A DNA stretch of 64,000 nucleotides from CALFBG01 sp045110315 (lineage in GTDB: Bacteria > Bacteroidota > Bacteroidia > Chitinophagales > Saprospiraceae), in contig JBGCFY010000044.1 in NCBI GenBank assembly GCA_045110315.1, positions 3,480 to 67,479 of the forward strand, written 5' to 3'. The position numbers and the translations under genes were made by a program. Under the pieces are notes generated by a model. The model ran no database searches. It worked only from the letters and a program-made list of their open reading frames with translations, and was not told the DNA's origin. Positions 28,101 through 34,416 of this stretch are shown here, one piece after another; position 1 is the first letter of the stretch; every line of letters starts with the position of its first letter.

Positions 28101-28358
28101 ATTGACACTGTATCCACCAGTAATATTATCAATATCAAAAAAGGTAATCGCTTGTCCATCCATCGGATGTGCTGGAGACACCGTGGGTGTAAACATACCC
28201 CAATTAAGAATGGCTTTACATTGGTTATCCATTGTAATTACGTCAGGTCCAGTATAATTGAAAATAAAGTCCTGAGCAGTAAGATTTTTTTGAACACCAA
28301 ATAGGCAGGTGAGTACCAATAGGGTAAGCCAAGTTGCTCTTTGTAATCGGTTTTTCAT
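19191..28358 (-). CDS. Giant HYR/Ig-repeat surface adhesin with gliding-motility (type B) C-terminal domain
   Basis: A 3055-residue cell-surface protein. Signal peptide about residues 1-29 (VQKNLTAQ). Residues 30 to about 1440 are HYR-like modules with recurring phrases such as TWTVTDACGN, VTVEDN and NNGGAMATDNC, each with paired Cys. About 1440-1920 are less repetitive, with IDEDGNILGQT-type strands. About 1920-2520 are Ig-like modules (PLCVGDNLELT...YQWTGPNNY). About 2600-2870 are three PKD-like modules (YTFTWTLSNGACG). Then comes a cadherin-like module (about 2875-2960) and a type B T9SS / gliding-motility C-terminus (PNNDNINDRFEIPCLS to PTSGFLQIER). The likely role is adhesion, gliding or flocculation. 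PorP/SprF and OmpA genes follow. Confidence 0.95.
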   Translation of the reverse strand: MKNRLQRATWLTLLVLTCLFGVQKNLTAQDFIFNYTGPDVITMDNQCKAILNWGMFTPTVSPAHPMDGQAITFFDIDNITGGYSVNDTIPVGQVVDITYLALDNQGNDSTFTFTINFVDDMDPEFDLASMPADASYACMANVPMAPNVSTLVATDNCPPFGGTSNGVTITYDGETTPPTACNGGTFTRTWTVTDGANNTSQYTQTITIDGDSTPPTITGNPMGATEDCATADYVTWLAAQRAAFTAVDNGCGLAALTDDAPATINTNCETVDVVFTATDQCGLMSSVTVTYTVEDNNDPVITPPATTSVTIQCTGVPSDPMTQIMNYAQDNLTVTDNCGMVTWSNDFTSLSGGCGGNTGTASVTYTASDGCGNTDDVTINFTVDDSNSPNIIMGAVDTIVICDGTGNITELTTWLNNRAGSVATDICTPTGDITASLQLTTGVPTTPAAIQNALQTQLANGCGALVTVRFAYADACGNTSTSDADFEVIDNTAPIWTVQAQDITVECDGTTDPNGEIAAWLMNNGGGTVDDECSNVSISNNYAGLTTAGCSPATGSAMVVFTAMDQCNNIVVDSAMVTVDDTTPATLGNIPVAVTINCGDAVPGDPGNITAMDACEGDLSGMVSFNQGALVVGACPNTGTITNTWTVTDACGNPAQATQVITVEDNMGAMFTGVPMAVNVECGDPVPGDAGTVVATDVCQGDITADIVFAQSTLDNTGACPNTGTITNTWTVTDACGNTTMTSQLITITDNTDPVITMGAANMMVECDGSGNTTELNAWLNNNGGAMATDNCNMVTWTNMLIGMNPSCNGTINTFTYEFVAMDECGNDMSTTSADFIIMDTTAPTISTMATDITVECEDPNGISLMDWAATHGGAIATDNCTTIDDTHWSFVASPPVQGCLNTFTQTVVFTVTDECGLSASTTANYVLQDKISPQIFPTSSNKTEECDGVDDINSLLAWIDSQGGAMATDGCSMAQWIDFDYVTSDGDMATNVVFGDLNNYPLVTPNDCNWSIVVTFRVEDDCDNSSTTTSTFFISDTTDPTIFAAPADVTVECNNVPGETILPATDNCDAFVFVGLEADTTLGNCPGNYVVMRRWIAVDDCDNRDTVSQTITVQDLTAPILANVPSDLTISCDSVPMASNMVTATDNCDAAPMVTFNESSTQTTTGACSDFNYVISRTWTATDNCGNNVMSTQIITVEDKKDPTFTVPGPATVDCDEAGNLNVTGQPTNIMDVCDPNPSVTFTDVIMGGACTNEYVITRTWIVEDACSNRTTQVQVITVEDNDAPVFITGGMAQDVDLQCGASSTGTTIFDEWITEHGGATATDNCSPENTLQWYALDPGAYTLNDPSTYAGAAVTTMNSPTCPTAMPGVYQSTTVDFVVLDECGNPAVSTATFRILDTSPPVFTSCPSNITVDTDPGVCQADFVLATPVVIDACDNTVGMPSFQVTSPIFSNSPGDIELPVNTVVLTFTGLPTAPNSITFPVLLTIDLNNVDGEEPTEFFTIIGEDGTNLGTTLPTNDGANPPNPLQCGNSSTVITSLSPGQVNAWASDGEITITLVPNIPMNQPGQFAINDICGNSSVTGTFDLNTLSPLGINYEYSINGGTRIAVDPIVAVTETLPGGTNTIVYYATDCAGNEATCSYSVTVEDNEDPTITCPASFTVPSADCSPQIVSLPLPTGISDNCGFGNDYNNDAGLQTLSFTEHPNIDGFIANDVFHDFFGTTPPPVSDGTLTVSLKGDIDNPTNEYFTIIDEDGNILGQTAAGPACGGFTTTTFTIPQAKLLAWASDGVVKFFAEANVTTGITAGADGDWNNDDEGINPCVAPGTFNGTETTVQDGGNTQMNMQLQYFATTIAYALDGPTTIGFSGFPNDGTEPEVTLSPGVYAVTYGVTDANGNTETCTYNITVGTPTLPTPTVVITTAPSCPGDLVTLTETSGYTGTSPNWIWYEVGTGGIDPVIATTTTPTITFPSNPGVTEYYVIIADQDCTSDASAFISVDGGAALVEPILSATPSVGCEGEDVVLSVNNIQADWTDYAWVGPNNYMGSTAFPPVLQNASTFVSGVYTLTVTNTAGCTISGNVTIQINAAPAQPTITSNSPLCDGDDLVLNTNSVCEMYMWVGPDGNSPSSSSNPLLQTTTNTTTIPPGNTAYDAGMWTVICVDANGCTSEPATPINVEITNPITLAPSNNGPLCVGDNLELTVGTSPGATYQWTGPNNYSSSLPNPVIPNVSQVNGGVYKVTITDVNGCVGTGSTVVSIQMAPVVTAVSNDGSPCVTGAEDIRLAVSVFPPDPGTYTYEWVGPNTFFSVDSMPTLPTGTSFDNGSYTVIVTNAAGCVSNALTTVVNVSDAPTTPTITTADQFLCEGESLALTTNGYVGSSVTYTWTTPLGTQTTTVPSLMITNVTGINAGNYSVAVTVDGCASNPSNSINVTVSATPEPPLAMHNGPVCEGETIQLTTTFIPGATYEWTGPGAFNSSIFNPIIPGATEVNEGLYQVRIIINGCASNFSAPVFVEVNPSPGIPTVVNNGPICIDNAGASVTLSVTAASATPGASYSWFDAATGTQVGGPTTSLNFTLMDFTNYTNGTFDFYATAALNGCVSTISIPTAVEMNTIPNTVAFAGTDEQICNGTSTTLNAEAPTIGTGTWTQTGGATAVIANPTAPNTSINGLTSGQSYTFTWTLSNGACGAYSSDDVIITVISTGELAEAGDNINLCNENSTTLNATPSGTGAVGTWTQPASQQALGVTITNAADPNTTVTNLQPGSVYTFTWTLATVACGVLDDDQVIITVEENSVVAYAGEDFTDCGQGAIQLSAATPTSGVGTWTSNDPMVNIVAPNQPITTVTGLNPGVYTFTWTLDNGSCGTTQDDIVVTFETSPVTADDQFSVPFATTIQLDVTTNDDLPTGAFTIDIVSQPQFGTLLSLGNGTYSYLPNQGYVGVDEFTYEVCSNACPDDCSTPSLVTLTIGDDASCTIPTIITPNNDNINDRFEIPCLSTGKFPGNEVAIFNQWGDEVYRSAPYQNDWEGTYNGEDLPAGTYFFVVDLGNGEKPTSGFLQIER

Positions 28359-28741
28359 GCGTATTTTTTTAAATCAGTAATTTGTTAGTGGTTTGATTTA
28401 TAGATAAGTTGGTAATGCCACGAAATGTATCTAGGTTAAAATAAAACAGATAGGTCATTGAAAATAACGTTGCTAACAAACGCTCTCGAACGGAGAAAAG
28501 CACTGGCGATCCCAAGGAAGAAAAAACTAAAGCAAGAAAAAAAGTGTGATTCGTTTTAGAAGAGAAACTATGCGAAGGGGCAATAGGAAAGTGCCAAGTA
28601 GGGATTGCTTCAACAGAAGAATCAGCTACATAACCACTATGGCCGTAGTCCTTACATTTTACTGTAAGAATTGAATAGTTCTTGGGAGTAGTCATCAATT
28701 ATACCGGTTTTTAAGATAAGTACCTTTTGATACTAGTTCGA

Positions 28742-28749
28742 CAAATATA
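28742..28749 (-). promoter_or_regulatory. Candidate -7 box for the giant adhesin gene
   Basis: TATATTTG on the minus strand fits TAnnTTTG exactly. A clear -33 TTG is missing at 19-20 nt, so the call is weak. If real, the adhesin mRNA has a long leader. Confidence 0.35.
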
Positions 28750-29116
28750 GCACTTTTATGTAATCACTAATAAAAAAGTTGAATTTAATGGCTCTTTTGT
28801 TCTGTTTTGAGCAACTATCTTCTTCTTTTTTTTAAAAAATTTGCGTAATTTTTGTGAGTCCAACAAAAGTAAATAACTACTCCTCTCAACGAATCTCATC
28901 GCAAAAACGATGCTTTTTAGAATCCGACTGAATTAGTTTTGGGATGCATATCTTTTGCGCAAAAAAAACTATCAACTGATAGTCAACATCTTACACAACA
29001 AATACTAGAAAAATTATTAACAAGAAGGATAAACTATTATATTCCTTACCTTGCTATTTTGAATCATTATCATTTTTAAAAAAGGTCTTTACCTTTTTAA
29101 GGATACTGTCCTACAA

Positions 29117-29153
29117 CAAAAAAAGTGCCTAGAACACTTGTTTCTACGCACTT
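29117..29153 (-). terminator. Intrinsic terminator after gltX and the small acidic protein gene
   Basis: On the minus strand, arms AAGTGCGTAGAA and TTCTAGGCACTT pair with a single G/G mismatch around a 7-nt loop and are followed by seven Ts. It lies about 90 bp after the 64-residue protein gene. Confidence 0.8.
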
Positions 29154-29245
29154 ATAAAATAAAAGTTTAAATAATTTATATATTTCTTTAATTAGAGCTT
29201 ATTAAAAATCATTATTATGTGATAATCAATGATTGATCGGCGCTG

Positions 29246-29440
29246 TTATTCTTCTTCGGTAGCATCCATTTTATCATCTTGTTGCTCTGCTAGTTTTTTA
29301 TCTACCACGTTTTTGTCTAAAAAAGCATTGATTTTATCAATACCGAAATTAGAAGTAATTTCTCCAAATTCGTTAATCTTAATATCAAAGCCACTTAAGT
29401 CTTTGTGAACCTCTGGTGTCTTTTTATTTTTCTTAGCCAT
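29246..29440 (-). CDS. Small conserved-looking hypothetical protein downstream of gltX
   Basis: A 64-residue, soluble, charged protein: basic start (MAKKNKKTPEVHKDLSG), a middle FDIKINEFGEITSNFGIDKIN and an acidic tail (DDKMDATEEE). No domain is recognised. It lies 70 bp after gltX on the same strand and before a strong terminator, so it is probably expressed from the gltX transcript. Composition and placement look like a real gene rather than chance: no rare-codon runs, a sensible start and a stop just before the terminator. Function unknown. Confidence 0.7.
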   Translation of the reverse strand: MAKKNKKTPEVHKDLSGFDIKINEFGEITSNFGIDKINAFLDKNVVDKKLAEQQDDKMDATEEE

Positions 29441-29510
29441 GACTTTCTTAATTTAAAAATGAGTTAAGCATTATTATTTAGAATTTAGAATTTAGAAAAA
29501 ACGATTAATC

Positions 29511-31055
29511 CTAATTACTTGCAGCAGCTTTAACTTGATCAAAATGATTATATCCTGACGTCAAACGTTCCAAAATAGTTGCTTTGCCAAGGAGTGCTGC
29601 CATTTTAAACAAATCAGGACCGCTCATAGTTCCCGTCAAGGCAATTCTTAGCATTGGAAATACTTCTCCAAATTTTAGTTCTTTCGCCGCAATAAAGTTT
29701 TTAACCACCGTTTCTAAATTTTCTGCGGTAAAATCATTAATGGCTTCGATCTCTGCCGTCAAGACATCAAAGGTAGGACGACGCTCTAGCTTCCACTTTT
29801 TGCGAATTGGTTTTTCTTCGTAACTTTTAACTGGTCCGAAAAAGTAGTATCCCATTTCTAGGAAATCAGTTGTAAAAGTAACCCGTTCTTTAAGAAGCCC
29901 ACAAAAGCTTGCTAAAAAATCATCACTAACATCTGCAAGTTGATCACCAAAGTCATTGCGTAACATTGTTGCCAACGTTTGATCTTCCGCTGCAATGATA
30001 TATTGCTGGTTGAACCATTGTGCTTTTTGGTAATCAAAGCGGGCTCCTGATTTTCCAATCTTATCAATTGAAAATGCTGCGGCCAATTCTTCCAAAGAAA
30101 AAATCTCTTGCTCCGTTCCTGGATTCCAACCCAAAAATGCTAAAAAGTTGAGCACAGCTTTAGGATCGAAACCATATTCTCTAAACCCTCGAAAAGAATC
30201 TTCTGCCTTTTCCGCCTCCCATCCAATTGGAAAAACGGGCATGCCGAGTTTATCACCATCTCGCTTACTCAACTTTCCTTTGCCACTAGGCTTCAAAATC
30301 AAAGGCAAGTGCGCAAACTTTGGCATCTCATTTTCCCAACCTAAGTAACGATACAACAAGACGTGATGCGCGGTACTCGGCAACCATTCTTCTCCACGAA
30401 TAACGTGGCTAATTTCCATCAAGTGATCGTCAACAATATTAGCTAAATGATAGGTTGGCATACCATCACTTTTCAACATAATTTTATCATCTAATTCGTT
30501 ACTCTGAAAAGTTACCGTACCTCGAATTAAATCATTTACCTGCACTTGCTCTTCTCTTGGAACTTTCAAACGAATGGTATAACCAGCGCCACTCTCCAAA
30601 CGTTGCTGCACTTCTGCGGCGGATAACGTTAAACTGTTTACCATGTCCATGCGAGTAGAACCATCATAACGAAAAACACCCTTCTCCGCTTCCATCGCTG
30701 CCCGTTTTTCATCGAGTGCTTCCGGCGTATCAAAAGCGTAATATGCATTCCCATCTGCGAGTAATTTTTCTGCATATTTTTGATACAAACCTTTTCTTTC
30801 CGATTGTCGGTATGGACCATAATCTCCTCCAATCCCAGGACCTTCATCTGGTGAAATATTACACCATTTCAACGCTTCTAAGATATATTTTTCTGCACCC
30901 GCTACATAACGAGTTTGGTCCGTATCTTCTATTCTTAAAATAAAAGTACCACCCATTTTTTTGGCGAGCAGATAATTATAAAGTGCTGTCCGCACACCTC
31001 CAATGTGTAACGCTCCGGTAGGACTTGGTGCAAATCGAACTCTAATATTTGTCAT
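29511..31055 (-). CDS. gltX: Glutamyl-tRNA synthetase
   Basis: Charges tRNA-Glu in the cytoplasm. The class I signature HIGG lies at residues 17-20 within RFAPSPTGALHIGGVRTALYNYL, and the KMSKS-like motif appears as KLSKRDG near residue 260. FILRIEDTDQTRY near residue 40 and the anticodon-binding C-terminus complete the fold. The 514-residue length is normal. The start MTNIRVRFAPSPTG matches the family. The gene is followed by a small acidic protein gene and a terminator. Confidence 0.97.
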   Translation of the reverse strand: MTNIRVRFAPSPTGALHIGGVRTALYNYLLAKKMGGTFILRIEDTDQTRYVAGAEKYILEALKWCNISPDEGPGIGGDYGPYRQSERKGLYQKYAEKLLADGNAYYAFDTPEALDEKRAAMEAEKGVFRYDGSTRMDMVNSLTLSAAEVQQRLESGAGYTIRLKVPREEQVQVNDLIRGTVTFQSNELDDKIMLKSDGMPTYHLANIVDDHLMEISHVIRGEEWLPSTAHHVLLYRYLGWENEMPKFAHLPLILKPSGKGKLSKRDGDKLGMPVFPIGWEAEKAEDSFRGFREYGFDPKAVLNFLAFLGWNPGTEQEIFSLEELAAAFSIDKIGKSGARFDYQKAQWFNQQYIIAAEDQTLATMLRNDFGDQLADVSDDFLASFCGLLKERVTFTTDFLEMGYYFFGPVKSYEEKPIRKKWKLERRPTFDVLTAEIEAINDFTAENLETVVKNFIAAKELKFGEVFPMLRIALTGTMSGPDLFKMAALLGKATILERLTSGYNHFDQVKAAASN

Positions 31056-31327
31056 TGGTATTAATTATTAATTTTAGCTAGATAAAAGTTTGTTGAACAA
31101 GCAGCAAATTTGGCTTGTAAATCGTTCTATTAACAACTGAAAACTCAAAGGAAGTTCCAATTGTTCTACGAGCCGTCAAATTTAAAGAAATAAAAAGAGC
31201 TTATAAGTATTTTTGACGGATATCCTGCGAATATTTCCTTTGTTACGAAATACCTTGCAGCTTTGCTCAATGATCTATAAAATAAAAAGCTGAAAAACTT
31301 AACTAACGCTTATTTAGTCCCACAGTC

Positions 31328-31981
31328 ATGTACTTAGTAAAAACACCTAAATTTATTCAAAATTTATTTCCCAACTTCACTTGGCGGATTCCAACCAAAG
31401 AAAAAGTTTTGTACTTAAGTTTTGACGACGGTCCAATACCAGAAGTAACTCCCATGGTTTTGAAACATTTAGCAGCTTACCATGCTAAAGCAACTTTCTT
31501 TTGTGTTGGAGATAATGTTCAAAAACATCCCGAAGTTTTTCAAGCAGTTTTGGATGCTGGACATTCTGTCGGTAACCATACCTTCAATCATCTCAATGGA
31601 TGGTCTACAGAAAACATTCCTTATTTTCATAACATCAGACATTGCGCGCGCTTAGTTAATTCTACTCTCTTCCGTCCGCCTTATGGTCGCTTGATGCCAA
31701 AGCAAGCTCAGTTTTTACAACGGCACTATCGCATCATTATGTGGGATGTATTGAGTGGAGATTTTGATCCAAAAATTTCTCGCGAACAATGTTTCCATAA
31801 CGTAATTTCGAAAGCAAAGCCTGGTTCTATTATTGTCTTTCATGATAGCATCAAGGCCAGTAAAAAGTTAAGTTATGTTTTGCCTAAAGTCTTAGCACAT
31901 TTTTCCGCATTGGGATATACTTTCGAACAGCTCAATGCTGAAGAAACAGTTAAAAAAACAAACTACTTACACAGTGCATAA
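31328..31981 (+). CDS. Polysaccharide deacetylase family protein (NodB fold)
   Basis: Carbohydrate esterase 4-type enzyme that probably removes acetyl groups from an amino sugar polymer. The motifs are intact: SFDDGP at residues 31-36 (catalytic base and metal Asp), HTFNH with metal His84 and His88, RPPYGR at 116-121, WDVLSGDFD and a late HDS. The 217-residue protein lacks a signal peptide, so it may act in the cytoplasm or at the inner face, or be exported without a classical signal. It stands alone with a terminator downstream. The substrate (peptidoglycan, chitin-like or capsule) cannot be told. Confidence 0.9.
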   Translation: MYLVKTPKFIQNLFPNFTWRIPTKEKVLYLSFDDGPIPEVTPMVLKHLAAYHAKATFFCVGDNVQKHPEVFQAVLDAGHSVGNHTFNHLNGWSTENIPYFHNIRHCARLVNSTLFRPPYGRLMPKQAQFLQRHYRIIMWDVLSGDFDPKISREQCFHNVISKAKPGSIIVFHDSIKASKKLSYVLPKVLAHFSALGYTFEQLNAEETVKKTNYLHSA

Positions 31982-32042
31982 ATTTATCGGATCAACTTTT
32001 AAGCTATGATCCTTTTCCTCGGCAATGTTTAGTTTTAATATA

Positions 32043-32079
32043 GAAAAGCCACTGTCCTTAAAGGGATAGTGGCTTTCTC
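32043..32079. terminator. Bidirectional intrinsic terminator
   Basis: GAAAAGCCACT... pairs with ...AGTGGCTTTC around TTAAAG, with A and T runs on either side. It lies between the convergent deacetylase gene (stop 31981) and the first ExbD gene (stop 32127). Confidence 0.8.
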
Positions 32080-32126
32080 ATTTTCATAGCTTTAGTGCTT
32101 ACTACACTAGGTACATCATACTGAGT

Positions 32127-32582
32127 TTATTCTGCCAGCAGTGGTCTTGTAGCGAGGTAGCTTAATTGGAGTTGACCTTCTTTACGAAGGGCCATTTTCA
32201 CGTCGTTTACTATGCCCATTTCAACATTTTCATCAACTTTCAGTGCAGTGCTAAGAAAGACTTCTGTACGCGCTGCCTTGTTTGCAATTACTTTGCGAAT
32301 GGCTTGTTGTAAATTATTTTCCGATACAAAAGCATCTTGAATTTGAATCGCATTTTTTACAGTATGCTGCGGATTAAGCGGTGGTCCAATATAAATATGG
32401 TTTACCAAAGATCGATTTTCCAGTTTGCTAGATTCACTTGCCGTCGGAATCTTTATTTTTAAAAGCATGGGGTTTTTCCGCATCACCGTCACGACCATAA
32501 AAAAGAAGAGCAACATAAAAATAATGTCTGGCAAAGCATTCGTATTGATTACCGGTTGAATTCGTTTTTTAGTTCTAAGCAT
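32127..32582 (-). CDS. ExbD/TolR-type biopolymer transport protein
   Basis: Inner-membrane protein that uses the proton gradient with an ExbB/TolQ partner to energise outer-membrane transport. A short basic N-terminus is followed by one membrane helix (about residues 16-36, LPDIIFMLLFFFMVVTVM) with the conserved Asp19 that carries protons, then a periplasmic domain of about 110 residues. It lies downstream of a second ExbD gene with a gap of about 150 bp that contains a GAAGTTGTTT motif. No ExbB gene lies nearby. T9SS and TonB systems in Bacteroidota both use such paired ExbD proteins. Confidence 0.88.
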   Translation of the reverse strand: MLRTKKRIQPVINTNALPDIIFMLLFFFMVVTVMRKNPMLLKIKIPTASESSKLENRSLVNHIYIGPPLNPQHTVKNAIQIQDAFVSENNLQQAIRKVIANKAARTEVFLSTALKVDENVEMGIVNDVKMALRKEGQLQLSYLATRPLLAE

Positions 32583-32735
32583 AATTTTCTATGAGTTAAA
32601 AAATTTAATCAGTGACCTATCGGTAACACCGCAAGTCACTGATTGAAGTTGTTTAAAATAAAGCGTAAAGCATATTGTGCGAAAAATGCTATGTATGATT
32701 TTATTTTTATTGAGGCTAGAATAATCCAGCAGTAG

Positions 32736-33278
32736 TTACTGTGCTAAGTCCGTTGGTTCTGCTTCTGAAATAACCAATGGAATTGTTGCCCGCACTAATT
32801 TTTTCCCTGCTTTGGGCAAGGCTTCGTAAGTTTTTCCAAATTGTTTGAATGCTTGCTCGTCCCACAGTTCATTGTACGCTGCTTTCAATTCATTATAGAC
32901 TGCCAGATAAGTCTCATAGGTAGTCGCTCGATCATTTTGTAAAGAGATAATTGCTTTAGTAGGCTTCGAAGGTAAATCCTTTTTGCGGAGAGGATTCATA
33001 ATAAAAGACTTCGTCACTACTTTGAGTTGATCAATTCGTGTAGGGGCGCCTTCTACCAATAATTGATTATTTAGGTTTACCTTTACCGAAAGGATATTCT
33101 TGGCAGGAGGTTGCGGCGCAGGATCAGGATCGTAGACTGGTAATTTCACTCTGATTCCTTTATCGACCACAATTGTAGTAGTAACTAAGAAAAAGATAAG
33201 TAGTAAAAAGGCAATGTCTGCCATAGAACCCGCATTGACCGAATTTTCTAAGCGGCGACGAATTTTGTTTAAAAGCAT
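32736..33278 (-). CDS. ExbD/TolR-type biopolymer transport protein, second copy
   Basis: The start MLLNKIRRRLENSVNAGSMADIAFLLLIFFLV gives a basic N-terminus, then one membrane helix with the conserved proton-carrying Asp21. The periplasmic part is larger than in the neighbouring ExbD and ends in an Ala/Pro-rich tail. The frame is open to a Met at 33350, but the extra residues (MCHLFGYTIMSYD...) look untranslated, so the ATG at 33276-33278 is chosen. Two different ExbD paralogs in a row are usual in Bacteroidota exbB-exbD-exbD operons; here the ExbB gene is missing upstream, where a repeat element lies instead. Confidence 0.87.
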   Translation of the reverse strand: MLLNKIRRRLENSVNAGSMADIAFLLLIFFLVTTTIVVDKGIRVKLPVYDPDPAPQPPAKNILSVKVNLNNQLLVEGAPTRIDQLKVVTKSFIMNPLRKKDLPSKPTKAIISLQNDRATTYETYLAVYNELKAAYNELWDEQAFKQFGKTYEALPKAGKKLVRATIPLVISEAEPTDLAQ

Positions 33279-33828
33279 AGGAATAAAGTTTGATTGATAA
33301 TAGCGAAATAAATCATAGCTCATGATGGTGTAACCGAACAGGTGACACAAACAATTAAACTTTATTGGCAGGAAACGACTTTATAATAATGAAGTTGTTT
33401 TAAAATGGGGGTTGAAATTAGTTGTAAGCGCTTAGTTTTCAAGAGGAAGTTCCATTTTTTTTTCGTAGCCATCGCTACGGGGAAAAAAATTAGCTGAAAT
33501 ATTGGAAATCAATGGCTTGCAAATAAATCATCTAGCTAGTTTAAAACAACTTCAATAAAATCATTGAAGTAGAAATAGTAGTAGCATTGCTTTCTTGCGG
33601 TAGTTTGCAAATCAAGCGTTGCATATATAAGAAAAGATGCTAGGTTTTTAATTTTTGGTGTGAAGCCGCAATAAATTTCCTATTTTAAAACAACTTCTAG
33701 CATAAATTCATCGATTTTTTAAAGAGAAACATCTTAATAATTTTACATTTTCGACTATTTTTTGGAGCTTGTACTTACGCTTGAGGTAATCTAATGAAGC
33801 GATTATCGTTAAACTATAAAAAGATATC
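33279..33828. other. Intergenic region with a dispersed repeat element
   Basis: Roughly 550 bp between the divergent ExbD and DUF1232 genes. It holds the 163-bp inverted-repeat element at 33391-33553 and a lone half-site AAACAACTTC at 33688-33697. No gene, tRNA or consensus promoter was seen in the rest. Confidence 0.6.
33391..33553. repeat. 163-bp element with perfect 14-bp terminal inverted repeats (copy A)
   Basis: The ends are GAAGTTGTTTTAAA (33391-33404) and its exact complement TTTAAAACAACTTC (33540-33553). The centre is a hairpin TTCGTAGC-CAT-CGCTACGG (33462-33480) flanked by T and A runs. The core and its surroundings (CAAG..GAAG.TC, then GAA.AAAAA, GCT, TTGGA) recur at 58031-58187. 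It has no open frame. It may be a MITE-like or REP-like element, or a regulatory RNA. Confidence 0.7.
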
Positions 33829-34215
33829 ATGAAGAATCCTTTTGAAAAATATACGGAGAAGTTTTCCGAAAATCGACTTTGGAAAAAGCTAAAAAACTTT
33901 GCCACCCAGGCCGGTGTTAAGACCGTTTATTCTGCTTTGTTGCTTTATTATGCCTACCGACGGAAAGAAACACCACTTTGGGCAAAAAATATTATTCTTG
34001 GAACCTTGGGTTATTTTCTTGCCCCTATCGATGCGATCCCCGATTTGACGCCTTTTCTTGGCTATACAGACGATGTCGGGGTGCTTAGCTTTGGCTTGGT
34101 GACCATTGCTGGATTTGTCAATAAAGACGTCCGTAAACAAGCACGAACTCAACTTGCAAAATGGTTTGATAAATACGAAGAAAACATACTTGAAGAGGTA
34201 GATCAACAACTTTAA
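33829..34215 (+). CDS. DUF1232 (YkvA-like) membrane protein
   Basis: A 128-residue protein with the DUF1232 signature GYFLAPIDAIPDLTPFLGYTDDVGVL at about residues 62-87 and one or two hydrophobic stretches (about 35-50 and 55-100), so a small inner-membrane or membrane-associated protein. The N-terminal 25 residues are basic and the C-terminus is charged (FDKYEENILEEVDQQL). Function of the family is unknown. It is monocistronic as far as seen. Confidence 0.88.
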   Translation: MKNPFEKYTEKFSENRLWKKLKNFATQAGVKTVYSALLLYYAYRRKETPLWAKNIILGTLGYFLAPIDAIPDLTPFLGYTDDVGVLSFGLVTIAGFVNKDVRKQARTQLAKWFDKYEENILEEVDQQL

Positions 34216-34416
34216 GTCTTTACAAGGTTGCGCTCAGGGATTGTTGATCAGCAGACAATATATCTTTTATTTAAGTAAGTAAATAAAACATCATTCGTTA
34301 AAACTTGCTTTTTACAAAAATAAGTCTTTACTTTAATCCCATCGGCAATACATTTATTATTTAAATATTTATTTATTAGTAATAGATTGCCATTTCACAT
34401 GAGCAAATAACTACAC

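Larger units (their letters stand above)
28359..29245. other. 887-bp region upstream of the giant adhesin gene
   Basis: It contains the terminator at 29117-29153 and a second small hairpin at 29076-29100 (TTAAAAAAGGT/ACCTTTTTAA). A -7 box TATATTTG on the minus strand at 28742-28749 would give the adhesin gene a leader of about 380 nt. A 109-codon open frame lies in this leader (28369-28698), but it resembles nothing known. No RNA gene was recognised. Confidence 0.5.

Noticed and set aside
20368..28304. Many plus-strand open frames within the giant adhesin gene
   Set aside because: They mirror the repeated modules on the other strand and have repetitive, antisense-type composition.
28369..28698. 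Open frame of 109 codons on the minus strand in the leader of the giant adhesin gene
   Set aside because: It follows a possible promoter and ends 10 bp before the adhesin start, but the translation has no domain, signal or convincing composition; more likely part of an untranslated leader. Worth a proteomics check only.
33391..33553. Insertion sequence
   Set aside because: Inverted ends suggest a mobile element, but it is 163 bp long and has no transposase; kept as a repeat, not as an IS.
33708..33905. Minus-strand open frame of 65 codons before the DUF1232 gene
   Set aside because: It overlaps the start of the DUF1232 gene on the opposite strand and its Phe/Ser-rich translation resembles nothing known.
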